Shown here piece by piece: positions 24,050 to 36,400 of a stretch of DNA of 64,000 nucleotides. The stretch lies in assembly GCF_027579695.1 (NCBI RefSeq), contig NC_083581.1, forward strand, positions 59,474,200 to 59,538,199, read 5' to 3'. The position numbers and the translations under genes are program-made. Source of the stretch: Neoarius graeffei (lineage: Eukaryota; Chordata; Actinopteri; Siluriformes; Ariidae). Numbering within the stretch: position 1 is the first letter of the stretch; each line of letters begins with the position of its first letter. The notes beneath the pieces were generated by a model that was not told the origin of the DNA, did not search any database, and worked only from the letters and a program-made list of their open reading frames with translations.

Positions 24050-24960
24050 TTTTTTTTTGTTTAACATTTAACAATAAACATTGTCACAAAGCAGCTTTAC
24101 AGAAATACAGTTGTTGACCTAGATTCCTAATGAGCAATCCAGGTTAGAAAAGAAACTCCCTGAGGTGGGGTTTACATTAGACCGTATCAGCGGATCATCA
24201 GATTAACGTTTTTAAAACGATTAGTGTGCACACAGCAACGCCAATACACGGATATGCTCGGCTCCGCAGGCATCCTGCGCTCCAAATCACTCCACCCTGA
24301 ACAGCGAGTGCCCTCTGGAGGGTGCGCACTCCGGCCCTGCGCAGCTCACAGAGCGCGCGAGTGGAGTGCACGAGCAGTGATTTGGGACTGAGCCGCTGTG
24401 TGTGTGATCTCAGTGCATGTCGGGCATGCGCGTCACTTACCACTTGCAAGTGGAAGGATGGCAAGCCTAAAGACAATCATAACTACACAATGGGCAGTAT
24501 TTGCATCAGTATTTGCAGTATTTTCATACTTTTATACACTTTAATGAAAGGTGATACAAGGCGGAAGTCCGCGCCGTTTTTCAGCAGTCGCGTCACATGA
24601 CCAACGCCAGCGAATCAGGAAGGTGGATGTCACAGTGACGTTGTCCAATGACGACGCCAGCTAGAGCTCAGCACAGCGTATCCTCAATGTTTACACAGCA
24701 CCGGACCAGACACGATCTGGATTGAATACGTGGACCCTGGCAGATTCCCGTTTCCCGGCGTTTTAATGTAAACGGACAGTGCATCCGCGAAGAAAACGAG
24801 AAAGATACGGTCTAATGTAAACTTGGCCTGAGATGCCATGAGTCAAGACCAAGCTGAAAGGGGGTCAATGCTAAATCAAAATCGGATCCAAATGAAAGCA
24901 AGACCTGGTCAAGGAGAAAACCAACACATTATCTTCAAACCAAGCATTTACTTTTTCTAA
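24050..24960 (-). mobile_element. L2-type LINE 3' UTR fragment, split by a MITE
   Basis: Sequence at 24058-24164 (ACAATAAACATTGTCACAAA, GCAGCTTTACAG) and 24833-24910 (GATGCCATGAGTCAAGACC) matches, inverted, the 3' UTR of the LINE at 54255-56299. The two halves are separated by the MITE at 24165-24826. Confidence 0.6.
24165..24826. mobile_element. CpG-rich hAT-like MITE (TTTACATTAGACCGTATC ends)
   Basis: TTTACATTAGACCGTATC near the left end is repeated inverted as GATACGGTCTAATGTAAA near the right. CCTGAG flanks both sides (24159 and 24827), and the 8-base flanks match at 6 positions. The interior is GC-rich with many CpG, so it can look like a promoter. It carries no ORF of note. Confidence 0.75.
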
Positions 24961-25139
24961 AGTGGCTTCATTTGTGTATTGAGTCAGTGGTTAGGCTACT
25001 TCATACAAGAAACAATTACACTGCAAAAAACTGAATTTGAGGAGAATTTCACTAGTATTAAGGAATTATCTTGTTGCATGGACAGATCATTTTACTTGAC
25101 AAGACATCTTGGAATAAGTTGGTTACAATCTAGAACTAG

Positions 25140-25200
25140 TGTTATGGGTGGTGAGATGTGGTGAGTAGGATCCAAGAGCAGAACACAGACCAGTAAATCC

Positions 25201-25245
<45 letters not shown>

Positions 25246-25313
25246 GATTTAATAGGAGTAAAAAATAAACCAAAAAAAGCTAGGGACCAAAAAACAAAAA
25301 AAACAAAACAAAA
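25140..25313 (-). repeat. Truncated 3' LTR with an expanded (AAT)n tract
   Basis: It shares GATCCAAGAGCAGAACACAG with the complete LTR but stops after about 170 bp. It carries about 13 AAT units at 25200-25240 where the other LTR has two or three. Confidence 0.8.
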
Positions 25314-25504
25314 AAAACCCACACTGGAGAACAGACGTTTAAGCTGAGATACATGAAAGGTGGGGTGAACACGTTGCATGGTGAGTGGTAATGCCAGTCT
25401 AACAGAACATGGGTTGATTACCTTCTTGATGAGGAAGGGTTCAAGGAACCTGGGTGCTAGCTTGCAAGAGACAGTCCTAAGTGGCAGGTGGCGCATGGAG
25501 AGCA

Positions 25505-28335
25505 TAACTCGTTGACCTACTCAGTAGGTGGGTGCCTTGGAGAGACATTTGCCAGCCTGCCTCTTGGATGCGAGTGCAGAGCGAATGAGTCTTCTCCAGG
25601 CCAATGCCCACATCCTCCTGCAGTGGCATAAAAAGAGTTGGGCTGAGGGTACGGCAACCTTCTCCGCTTGGCTGGGGAACAGTAGTGGTTGGTAACCTAG
25701 TGAGCACTGGAACAGAGAGAGACCTGTGGCAGAGGAAAGGAGAATGTTATATGGATATTCGATCCAGGGTAGGTACCTGCTCCAAGAATTGGCATCCCTG
25801 GACGCCATGCACCTGAGCACAACCTCCAAAGCCTGGTTCGCCCATTCTGCCTGGCCGTTGGTCTGTGGGTGGAAGCCTGAGGAGAGACTACAGGTGGCTC
25901 TGATGAGTTTGCAGAAGGCTCTCCAGAACTGTGCAGTGAACTGAGGACCCCGGTCAGAAACAATGTCAGTAGGCAGACCATGTAGGTGGAAAACATGGTG
26001 GACAAGTAGTTCTGTGGTCTCTTTGGCTGAGGGGAGCTTGGGCAGAGGAATGAAATGGACAGTCTTAGAAAAATGCTCAATAACAGTGAGGATACATGTG
26101 TTGCCACCTGAGTTGGGGAGTCCTGTGATGAAGTCCAGGGCGATGTGAGACCAAGGTCAATGCCGAGTCAGGAGGGGTCTTAGCAAGCCGGCAGGGGGTC
26201 AGTTGGCTGTCTTGTTCCAGAAACATGTGTCGCAGGCTGCCACAAACTCCTGGACGTCCTCCTTGATGGATGGCCACCAAAAGCGCTGCTGGATGAGTGC
26301 CAGGGTTCGGGCGGCTCCCGAATGACAGGCCAGCTTGGAGCCATGACCCCACTGCAGCACCTGGGTTCACACAGGACAGGGAACAAACAGATGGTTAGGA
26401 GGAGTGTTGTTGGGGTTACCTTCACCAGGGTCCTGCTCCAGGGCCTTCTGCATGAGTATCTCAACCTCTAGAATGGTGGCTCCCACCAGGCAGCATGGAG
26501 GAAGGATGGTCTCGGGCAGCTTGGACTTCTCTTAGTGGGAAGAGAACATCCTGGACAGGGCATTGGGTTTGCCGTTCTTGGAGCCTGGGTGGTAGGAGAG
26601 CATGAAGTTGAACCGGGAGAAGAAGAGAGACCAACGGGCTTGATGGGAATTCAGGCATTTGGCAGACTTGAGATACTCCAGATTCTTATGGCCAGTCCAG
26701 ACTAGGAAGGGGAGCTCCGATCCCTCGAGCCAGTGCCTCCACTCCTCTAAGGCTAGTTTAATAGCCAGTAGTTCTCGGTCGCCGATGTCGTAATTCCATT
26801 CGGCTGGGGATAGCCAGCGGGAGAAGGAGCATGGGTGGACCTTGTCATCACTGGCCCTCTGGGATAGTATAGCTCCGACCCCTGACTCCGAAGCATCGAC
26901 CTTGACAATAAACTGCTTGGTTGGATTGGGTATGTGAGAACGGGTGCTGTAGTAAACCTGTGTTTGAGTGTGGAAAAGGCTTTCTCTGCTTCCTCCCCCC
27001 ACTTGAATTGGATCTTGGTTGAGGTCAGGGCTGAGAGAGGTCTGGCCACCGTGCTGAAGTTGCAAATGAAGCACCTGTAGAAGTTGGCAAATCCTTGGAC
27101 GCGCTGGAGCTCTTGTCTCGAAGATGGAGTGGGCCAGTCAGCGACTGCCTCCAGCTTGACGGGGTCCATTTGAATCTTTGCGGGAGCGATGATGAACCCT
27201 AGGAACGAGACAGAGCTTTGGTGGAACTCACTTTTCTCTGCCTTAACGAACAGTTTATTTTCTAGCAGGCATTGGAGGACCTGCTGGACGTGACCCCAAT
27301 GGTCCTCCAGGGAGCGAGAGAAAAATCAAGATGTCATCCAGGTATACAAAGACAAAAGGTGTTAATGAAGTCCCTTAAGACGTCGTTAACTAGTGCCTGG
27401 AATACCGTGGGCGTGTTGGTCAGGCCATAAGGGACTGAGGTACTCATAGTGGCCTGTGGTGGTGTTGAAGGCCGCCTTCCACTCGTCCCCTTCCCTGATC
27501 CTGACTAGGTGATAGGCGTTGCACAAGTCCAGTTTAGGGAACACCTTAGCTCCCTGGAGTAGTTCGAAGGCTGTGGTCATGAGCAGTAGTGGATAGCGGT
27601 TCTTGACTGATGGCATTGAGACCTCGATAGTCAATGCAGGGACGGAGTGACTTGTCCTTTTCAATGAAGAACCCCGCCCCTGCTGGAGAGGAGGAAGGGT
27701 GGATGATCCCAGCTGCCAGTGACTCCGTGATGTACTTCTCCATGGCCTATCATTTGGTGGGTGAGAGAGAGTAGAGACGTCCCTTGGGTGGCGCCGTCCC
27801 GGGCAGGAGGTCGATCCCGCAATCGTAAGGCCTGTGAAGAGGGAGGGACACTGCTCGGGTTTTACTAAAAACTGGCTTGAGGTCCAGATATTCCGGAGGC
27901 ACGTGAGAGAGGTCGGGAAACACACTGGCTGAGGGCTGTGGTGGTTTGGTGGGAGGCAGAGCGGAGTACAGGCAGGAGGCCAGGCAGGAAGGACTCCAGC
28001 CTAAGATGGTGTGATCAGTCCAGTTTAAGTGGGGGTTGTGCTGCATCAACTAGGGTAGTCCAAGAATAACGGGAACGTGAGGGTTGTTCATGACATGAAG
28101 TTGTATCGTTTGAGTGATTGCCTGAAATCCTTAGGGTGAGCAGGGTGGTGAGGTGAGTGATGGTGGTCAAGCCAGTGCCATTGAGTGTCAGGATGGTGAG
28201 AGGGACCTCGGGAGTGAGTAACGGGATTCCGAGATCCTTGGCGGTGGCGGAGCAGATCAGGTTACTGTCCACCCCCAAGTCAATGAGCGCCTGAAGATGG
28301 TGATGCTGGTTGTTGTGCATGATAACGGGGAGCAA
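25505..28335 (-). pseudogene. pol of the Ty3/gypsy element (protease, RT, RNase H, integrase)
   Basis: Broken frames in order: protease near 28335-28015 (ALIDLGVDSN where the active-site motif would normally read DSG); reverse transcriptase near 27743-27400 ([16 protein letters not shown]); connection and RNase H at 27169-26532 ([32 protein letters not shown]); integrase from about 26460 down to 25520 (HPTARQNGRTRLWR, LPWIEYPYNILLSSATGLS). A C-terminal [12 protein letters not shown] follows near 25350. Several frameshifts and stops show it is inactive. The altered protease motif is an extra defect. Confidence 0.85.
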
Positions 28336-28426
28336 CGGTCAGTCAGCCAGCAGGGGACTGGTTCCAAGTATTGCTCACCAGGGCCCCTTTATTAACTGGT
28401 GGGCTCATACTTTTTAGCAGGCAGGC

Positions 28427-29305
28427 TCAGCAGATGTGTCCTTGCTGACCACAGTAGAAGCAGGACCCCGTGTTCCACCGGCGCAGTCGTTCCTCTGCTG
28501 ACACCCGTACCCGATCTACCTGCATGGGTTCGACGGACGAGGCGGGAGGTGGGGAGAAGCTGCAGCTGAGGCGGCTCTTCTCTCTCCTATGTTGTAGGAC
28601 CCGAGCATCAATACGATCGGTGAGGTCCGTGAGAGTGGCGAGGTCTGACGGCAGTTCCCGAGATACCATTTCGTCCTTGATGACGTCGGACAAGCCATGT
28701 AGGAACGCGTCGACCTGGGCACTCTCGTTCCAGTCGCATGACACCACCAACGTCCAGAACTCAATGGCATAGTCCGAGGTAGATTGGGGCCCCTGCTGCA
28801 GCTCCATGAGCTCCCTAGCCGCTTCCCGACTGGACAGAGAGCGGTCGAATGTTCACCTCATTTCCTCAGAGAAGTCCTTGAAGCTGGAACAAAAGGACAC
28901 ATTGGCGTGCCAGACCGCTGTTCCCCATTCCCTGGCCTTGTCGGTGAGGAGTGTGATGACATAAGCTACCCGGGAGCGTTCTGTGGGGAAAGCCATGGGT
29001 TGTAGTTCCAAGATCAATGAACACTGAAACAGAAAAGATCTGCAAGTACCTGGTTCCCCGCTGTAGGGCTGAGGCAAAGGAAGTCTCGGTTTGTGGCGAG
29101 TGGCGGTGGCGGGAGGTGAAGGAGGTGGCTGGGCAGGGGTAGGCATGGCCTGGGAGTGCTGGAGTTGTGTGGCTAGAAGGCTGAGTGAGTTGGACAGGGT
29201 GGCCAGGTTCTGGGTGATCTGCTTGAGTTCCTGTTGGTGGGTCCCGAGGAGGGCTCTTTGCTGCTGCATAGCCATCCTCAGATGGTTCAGTTCTCCTGGA
29301 TCCAT
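28427..29305 (-). pseudogene. gag of the Ty3/gypsy element
   Basis: One frame runs from MDPGELNHLRM at 29305 through a proline-rich stretch and a capsid-like domain (QPYSGEPGTCRSFLFQCSL) to a zinc knuckle CFYCGQQGH at the end. A single in-frame stop near 28853 splits it. The polyprotein would form the retrotransposon's virus-like particle. The start is supported by its position just inside the LTR. Confidence 0.82.
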
Positions 29306-29321
29306 GTTGGCCAGAACGTAC

Positions 29322-29769
29322 TGTTATGGGTGGTGAGTAGGATCCAAGAGCAGAACACAGACCAGTAAATCCAATAATAAAAAAGATTTAATAGGAATAA
29401 AAAATAAACCAAAAATAATCCAGAAAAAGCTAGGGACAAAAAAACAAGGCAGGCAAGGACAAAAAACACTAGCATAAAAAATAGTCTAGACAACAAACAT
29501 GAAAAAAGACAAAAACGTAGTGCAAAAAACTGACAAGAAACAGGCAAAACAGAGAGCAAAATCCAAGAAGCAATAATGACGCAGAGACAACATGAAAAAC
29601 TAACGAGACATTCTGGTAAAGTCCCCTTCTGAGAACGGCCTTTTTATACACAGCAGAGCAAACCAGGAAGTGAATGCCGGCAAGATGGAAGTCCCATCAT
29701 GGATCCAGATTAGCGCCGAACTGGGAGATAATAAATCTCCGGAGTGGAAGTCCGGGGCGGAGCATGACA
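29322..29769 (-). repeat. Complete 5' LTR of the Ty3/gypsy element
   Basis: It begins TGTTATGGGTGGTGAG and ends GGCGGAGCATGACA on the plus strand (TG...CA). Gag begins only about 20 bases inside it. The segment near 29640-29650 (TTTTTATACA) could be its core promoter read in the other direction. Confidence 0.85.
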
Positions 29770-30059
29770 ACTAGTTTTAATAATCTCAGAGTTGGTGTCT
29801 TGTATTCTTCTAACAGGAAATGCTAGATTGTTTAAACTATATTGAAGATATTCTAACTTGTTAAGATATCATTTTTGCAGTATAGAAGCATGAAAGACAG
29901 CAACTCTGAGGTTATTAAAACTAGTTCTAGGTTGTAACCAACTTATTCCAAGATGTCTTGTCAAGTAAAAGTATCTGTCCATGCAGCAAGATAATTTCAC
30001 TAGTATGAAAGAATTTTTTACTCAAATTCAGTTTTCAGTTTTTTGCAGTGTATGACTTG

Positions 30060-30420
30060 CCAAACTTTGTGCACTCTTAGCTGAGACCAAGACTATATTC
30101 AGCAAGATCAATGCCCAGTACATATCCAACTACTAATGCCAATAAGTCCGATATAGAAAACAACTGGAGACTTGAATCCAAGACTACTTCACTAGTCCTT
30201 CAGCCCTGTTGAAAGGAACTCGACTCAAAAGGAAACCCATCCTGTTGTGGGTGACATCGGATAGTAGGATTATAAATTATTAGTCTTCTACAACTGTATA
30301 CTATGTCGTCAAACAGTGATAAATGTGTTGAAAGAATGTTTAGTATGAGCATCATATTCTTTATGATTACAGCAGTAGTTCTTGGGTACAAATTGACAGT
30401 ATCCAAATGAAATTATCCAC
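30060..30420 (-). mobile_element. L2-type LINE 3' UTR fragment
   Basis: GACTCAAAAGGAAACCCATC and GGGTGACATCGGATAGT match the inverted 3' UTR of the LINE family seen at 43750-44060. It is a short, 5'-truncated relic. Confidence 0.5.
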
Positions 30421-30536
30421 TGAAGAAAAGGTGAGTACTGGGCATTAACAGTTTTGGAGAAGTGCAGTCTTTTGGGTATGCATGTAACTCAGAGCAGAAG
30501 CTCTAAGAGGAAGAAGTATCAGGTTTTAGATTTTAC

Positions 30537-31336
30537 ATTCACTGGCCATTTTATCAGACACACCTACCATATAAACTCTTCATTGTTTCCATCAGTGAAG
30601 AGTTTATAACATCAACGAAACTGACTTCATGTTAAAACTGTTAATATTATAGTCATGCTGTCTGTTGTTGCCCAAATGAAGATGGGTTCCCTTTTGAGTC
30701 TGGTTCCTCTCGAGGTTTCTTCCTCATGTCGTCTGAGGGAGTTTTTCCTTGCCACCGTCGCCACGGGCTTGCTCACTGGGGATAGATTAGGGATAAAATT
30801 AGCTCATGTTTTAAGTCGTTCAAATTCTGTAAAACTGCTTTGCGACAATGTTTATTGTTAAAAGCGCTATACAAATAAACTTGACTTGACTTGACTACCA
30901 TATAAATTTTTTTTGGCTAATTACTGTCTATACCAAGTCTGTTTTTATGCACAGTTCATCAGGCCCCCTCTACCTCTTGTGATGGACTGACTTTCCATCC
31001 AGGGTTTATTCCTGCCTCACTGGGGATAGATTAGGGATCCACTGTGAATCTGAACAGGATAAAATGGCTACTGAAGATGAAGCACTGATACTCAAGGTCT
31101 TTATCCGTGCATACTGTCTGATGACAGCACTGTGCCAATGTTGTTGGTTTGATATTCTTGGTGGCTTGACTGTTCTAAACATAGCAGTGGCAGGTGTGAA
31201 AACTTAAGCAAAACTGTGCCACCTGATAAACTCACACCAGGACACCGCCTACTAACATTCCATTCCCATTTTAATGTCAAACGGGCTACATTCACGAAAT
31301 GGTAAGTGGATCTCATAAAGTGACCACTGACTGTAT
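30537..31336. mobile_element. Tc1-like relic split by an L2 tail
   Basis: Ends TTCACTGGCCATTTTATCAG and CATAAAGTGACCACTGACTG resemble the family at 1111-1628. The interior is too diverged to read a transposase. An L2 3' end is inserted at 30581-30894. Confidence 0.5.
30581..30894 (+). mobile_element. L2-type LINE 3' end with (CTTGA)n tail
   Basis: It matches the terminal 3' UTR of the LINE at 54255-56299 and ends AAATAAACTTGACTTGACTTGA. CTACCATATAAA on both sides (30569-30580 and 30895-30906) is the target duplication. Confidence 0.75.
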
Positions 31337-31717
31337 GACTGATGTCACTAATTAAGAGGAAGGCGTGTACTCTTTTGTTTTAAGAACAGCTTTAATGGCA
31401 TTCAATGCATTTTTTTAAGAAAAATGTTATTTAAATGAAAATACAGAGTTATTAGAAAAAAGCATTATTCAAGGTTTCTTTAAAGGTTCATTGGATAATT
31501 AAGGGCTCTAAAAAGTTTCCTACTTCGAATGCTTCCTGATAGGGAAATATGGTTGTAGGTTTTGACATAGAACCTTGAAGTGGTCCTCTAGAGGGAAACC
31601 CCATAAGGGTTCTACATTTTCTGAGTGTAAGGGCCTACAAATAAAGCAAACATTCATCATTTAAATGCCTTTTTTTTGACAGAGGAAATGTCATGTGAAT
31701 ATTAGAACAGAAGAAAG

Positions 31718-33468
31718 ATGGATGCCCTCCGTCTGGGTTTGGGAGCAGTGGAGCTGTGCAGAAAGGCAGACAAACTCTACACAGCTGGAGATATTAAGAG
31801 AGCTGCAGCTCTGTATACACATGCGTTTGGGAGCAATGCAGGATCCACTATGGCCCACATGCGCAGCTTGGACAGTGCCTGTAAAAAACAGATTATTTCA
31901 AGTCTGGAAGCTTGGCTTGATGGACCTGAGCTGACAGAGAAGCCTATGGAGGGCATTAGCAAAGGACTGGGTGCAGTATTCCTGTCAACCCTGTGTCCCA
32001 ATAATGTTTCTGCCTCAGTTTTTAAAATGGAGTCAGTCCTGTCAGGGACTGCCCATGGTTCTGATGAGATCTTTGCCCGATGTTCATCTCTTCTGCAGGA
32101 AAAAAGAACACCTCGCCCAGAGGGTCCTACATGGGTAATTGTGGAGTTAACTAGAGCACTTGCCTGTTTGATTTCAGATCCCCATAACCCCAAAGGTCCT
32201 CTGCTGTATCTGCAGGCTTTCCATGCAAATAGATCAGAGACAGTGAGACTGGTCAAAGGTCGGCATGTGGAGCATTTGCCACGAATAGTCAGAGCTTTCT
32301 TTGAGCAAATGTCCCTGAAATTCCCTGTTCTCCATTCTGAGTGCAAACTGAATGACACTCTCAATTATGAAAAAAAGACTGAAGATTTTCCCCCATCTGA
32401 ATCGGTTGAGTTTTTGGTTGCTATTTCACCTGAGGACACACTAGTGAGAGAGCTTCAGGGAGCTGTGTTGTTTTCCTTGGGCAAATTTGATGAAAGTGCT
32501 GAAGCTTTGTCCCTAGCTCTGCAACTGGCCAAATTCCAGACTGATACAAAAACAAACCTGAATCTGACTGTAATGGGAGCAACACCAGAGAGGAGAGCTA
32601 GTTTACTTGTGGCTAGAGCGGCTGCCTGTTTTTCAGCAAGTGGACGAGTGAGTGAAGCTTGCCGAGACCTTGCTGAAGGTTTTGCTGTCCACCCTGCGTT
32701 GGCCAGGCACCAGTTCCAGAGGATGTTCTCTGAAAATGGCATGGCAGCAGTGGTGTGTTTTGAATTGCGGCATCAGGCTGAGATAGGCCTGTCTAGCTTT
32801 AGGGAGATGGTTCTCCAGAGAGCTGACCTGCGTTCCTGTGCAGGTGTGGAGCTGCTAGACCCTGTCATTGCCCAACTTCGAGCTCTGTGTCATCTGGAGC
32901 CTGATGGAGGTGCACGGGAGCTGCGGGTCCGACTGGCAGACTGTCTGCTCCTGCATGGAGAGTTCAAAGAAGCCCTGTCCATCAGCAGCCAGCTTGCCGC
33001 AGCCGCCCCTGTGAGCTACCAGAACACAGTACAGGTACTGCGTGGCTTTTCCCGGCTTCTCTCTGAGGACCACCAAGGAGCTCTAGAGGATTTCCAGGCT
33101 GTGATTGAACATAGTGCACCTCATCCTCCAAGTTGTGTGCGTGCTCTGTGTGGGAGGGGCCTGTTGCGTATGATGGCTGGCTCACATTACCTCACTGTTC
33201 TGGACTACATCACAGCAAGTCAACTCCAGCATCAGGACACGGCACTGACAATCAGGTGCCTGGTGCCATGGAACTACCGTAGGCTGCTGTGCACTGTGCT
33301 GCTTGAACAAGGGAGGGCCATGCTGGAAGAGTTTTCAGGGCAGAGAAATATTTCACGTGCTAATACAATCCAAGAGCATCAAATCAACAATCAGCTGCCA
33401 GCTGCTAAACAGACCAAAGACCATCAGCTCATGAAGATAATAGAGGGCCACACTATCAACAAAGAAGG
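31718..33468 (+). CDS. ttc34: ttc34 exon 1, large 5' coding exon
   Basis: A 1751-base exon starts at ATGGATGCCCTCCGT, the first ATG in this long frame (the upstream ATG at 31688 is followed at once by TGA). It ends at GAAGG|GTACAG in phase 2. The open frame continues 36 codons past the donor, so an intron-retained form would end [10 protein letters not shown]... Codes for 583 residues, more than half the protein. Confidence 0.85.
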
Positions 33469-36400
33469 GTACAGTATTACTACACAGTTACATAACAAAT
33501 TATTTGAAAGAAAACTATTCAAAATGTACATGGCCCATTCTATAATTGCGGGTACATTTCAAGTGTTGACTCTGTGAGTCATCGTCAACTCTGTTATTGC
33601 TAAACTGGGCAATTAGAATTGATGATAAGGGCAATTCCATGTAAATGTCAACCTCACCATGCAAAAATAAAGCAACATGTAATACATCAAAACCACTCCC
33701 AGATATATCACCTAGGCCTGTATTTTACAGATGTGAATAAGTTGAACCAATTTGTAACCAACCTAATGTGTCACTGTCAGTCTTTCTTTCTTATAATGTA
33801 AACCCCAAGCTAAAATCAACTTTGATCATGTACAATTCTATATTATTGCCACAAGCCACAGAAATGTATGCTAAAATCCACAAAACAGCAAAACAATAGC
33901 CATCCTAAATATTATTTAAGAACTTTGATAGTTTTAGCTGATATTTAGAGAGTTTTTCAAAGGGTTATGGTGGTTAAATTGCTGATTTCCTAAACATATG
34001 CCATGTCTATTTCAGACGCGTCACATCCATAACGGAATTTCGTCACATCCATAACGCTGACTTTTCCTTCCGAAACGCTGCATGAAATACAAAATATTTT
34101 AAACAAAGATTTTTTAATATTCACCTTGGACCCCTCTATCAAATGGATATCTCCATTTCGACATTAGGTTTACAATTTCACAGAGTTTGATAAAAATGTA
34201 CAGTCACCCAAGAAAAGTGATACTTTTTCTGTCACATCCATAACGCATCTTTTATTGGCATTTTCTGGCATGCCCTAGATGTACTATGGGAATTGTTCTT
34301 GTTCTATCACTTCTCCAGTATGGTACAGCCTTAAAATATGCAACACCTGTTTAAATACTGGGAGACAATAAAACATGCACTAGGTCATTTGTTGCCATTT
34401 TGAGTTCAAGTGTCACGTCCATAACGCTGGAATTGCTCATAACAGAGTCGACATTTTCCACCATTTTGTGTCTTAACTCCACCTCAAACTAGCTACCACA
34501 TGGCATGTATAAAAACACAATTTTATAAATTTTAATCATATTATTGTTTTTAAAAAATGAGTGAGAGATTCTCTCCAATATCACAATAACAAATTTGACG
34601 AATAATTAACCTACTGTTGGTGTATCTTCAACATTTTGTTCAAGTTAATAGGAGAAGAAACATAACATACTTCAGTGCCTTTCTGAAGTTTCCTGCCAGA
34701 GGAAGTGACATCACTCAGTGCAGGTGTCATGCGTATTATTAGAAGTGTTTGTGGATTTTATGTGGTTTTATAACAGAGTTAACAAGAACCTTGGGATGGA
34801 TTAAAAAATATATATATTTTTTATTACTGAAGTTTCATGTAATACAGAAAACAGACTTTCTATGCAATTGATTTCATGACAGTTAGTAGAATAAGCTCCA
34901 AAAAACAGATTGTTAGACTGAATCACTTCATGTTGATTCGGGTTGAATGTATGAATCAGGAGTCGAAGACAGTCAATAATGTGAAAGTTTGTCATAATTT
35001 GCATTATTGTTCAAAACTGATTCAATAAAGATTTATTTTGTGGAAAATAACAAAAGGACGCAAAATGTACTCTGAATTCTAGAATGATCCACATACATGC
35101 ACAGTATATATAGAAAACATTAATAAAAATTAAATCAGTGTCATGAATGAACATGATAGTTCTCACTGAACTGTTTAAGTTAAAAATAACATATGCACAA
35201 ACCTAGACTGAAAGTGTAATCACACACCAATGTGCTTGCTTAAAAATGTTCAACTGTACATTCAGAATTGACGTGTGTGTAAAATTGTATGGTGAGAAGC
35301 TCCTTATTTTTATTCCCTTATTTTTATTATCTTGTCCATGTTAAAATAATAGTGAATATGTTAAAACTAGGCGGCACGGTGGTGTAGTGGTTAGCACTAT
35401 TGCCTCACAGCAAGAAGGTTCTGGGTTTGAGCCCAGTGGCCAACGGGGGCCTTTTTCTGTGCGGAGTTTGCATGTTCTCCCTGTGTCCGCATGGGTTTCC
35501 TCCGGGTGCTCTGGTTTCCTCCACAGTCCAAAGACATGCAGGTTAGGCTAATTGGTGGCTCTAAATTGACTGTAGGTGTGAATGTGAGTGTGAATGGTTG
35601 TTTGTCTCTATGTGTCAGCCCTGCAATCATCTGGCAACTTGTCCAGGGTGTACCCCACCTCTCACCCATAGTCAGCTGGGATAGGCTCCAGCTTGCCTGC
35701 GATCCTGCACAGGATAAGTGGCTACAGATAATGGATGGATGGATGTTAAAACTATGAAATGCATGTAGAACTTATTGAAGGCATGAAAACTATGGTATAT
35801 TTTAAAATTTTAGTGGCCTCCATGACAGCTTTGCAGTCACATTTTCTCAGTAAACTTAAAGACGTAACCACTGTCAGATGCTACTAAATGTAAATTATTT
35901 TTTTAATTGAATGTATACATACACTATCAGGTGGCACGGTGGTGTAGTGGTTAGCGCTGTCGCCTCACAGCAAGAAGGTCCGGGTTTGAGCCCCGTGGCC
36001 GGCGAGGGCCTTTCTGTGTGGAGTTTGCATGTTCTCCCCGTGTCCGCGTGGGTTTCCTCCGGGTGCTCCGGTTTCCCCCACAGTCCAAAGACATGCAGGT
36101 TAGGTTAACTGGTGACTCTAAATTGACCGTGAGTGTGAGTGTGAATGGTTGTCTGTGTCTATGTGTCAGCCCTGTGATGACCTGGCGACTTGTCCAGGGT
36201 GTACCCCGCCTTTCGCCCATAGTCAGCTGGGATAGGCTCCAGCTTGCCTGCGACCCTGTAGAACAGGATAAAGCGGCTAGAGATAATGAGATGAGACATA
36301 CACTATCAGAAATAGGGGTACAGTAGGAGTCCATTTCTGTCCCCCAAGGCACAATCTACAATAATGTATTTCCTAGGGATCATTATTGGACCTCAAGGTC

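Larger units (their letters stand above)
25140..29769 (-). mobile_element. Degenerate Ty3/gypsy LTR retrotransposon
   Basis: The order on the minus strand is LTR, gag, protease, reverse transcriptase, RNase H, integrase, remnant LTR. Flanking ACTAG at 25135-25139 and 29770-29774 is a 5-bp target duplication. The complete LTR is 29322-29769 (TGTTATGGGT to GCATGACA, 448 bp). The other keeps only about 170 bp (25140-25313). The coding regions have several stops and frameshifts. Pol-before-integrase order and the integrase C-terminal region place it in Ty3/gypsy, probably a chromovirus-type lineage. It is a dead copy. Confidence 0.9.
25017..30052. mobile_element. Palindromic MITE (TACACTGCAAAAAACTGA), split by an LTR element
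   Basis: The left piece 25017-25139 and the right piece 29770-30052 are near-perfect inverted copies (GACAAGACATCTTGGAATAA pairs with its complement at about 29940-29960), ending in TACACTGCAAAAAA and TTTTTTGCAGTGTA. Together they make about 405 bp. The Ty3/gypsy element sits between them. Confidence 0.88.

Noticed and set aside
24165..24826. CpG island as a gene promoter
   Set aside because: It has inverted ends and splits an L2 3' UTR, so it is a mobile element; the CpG content is its own.
28470..28772. 100-residue plus-strand ORF in the gypsy region
   Set aside because: Antisense of gag with its zinc knuckle on the minus strand.
31777..32364. 195-residue minus-strand ORF
   Set aside because: Shadow of ttc34 exon 1, which has intact frame, splice signals and TPR character.
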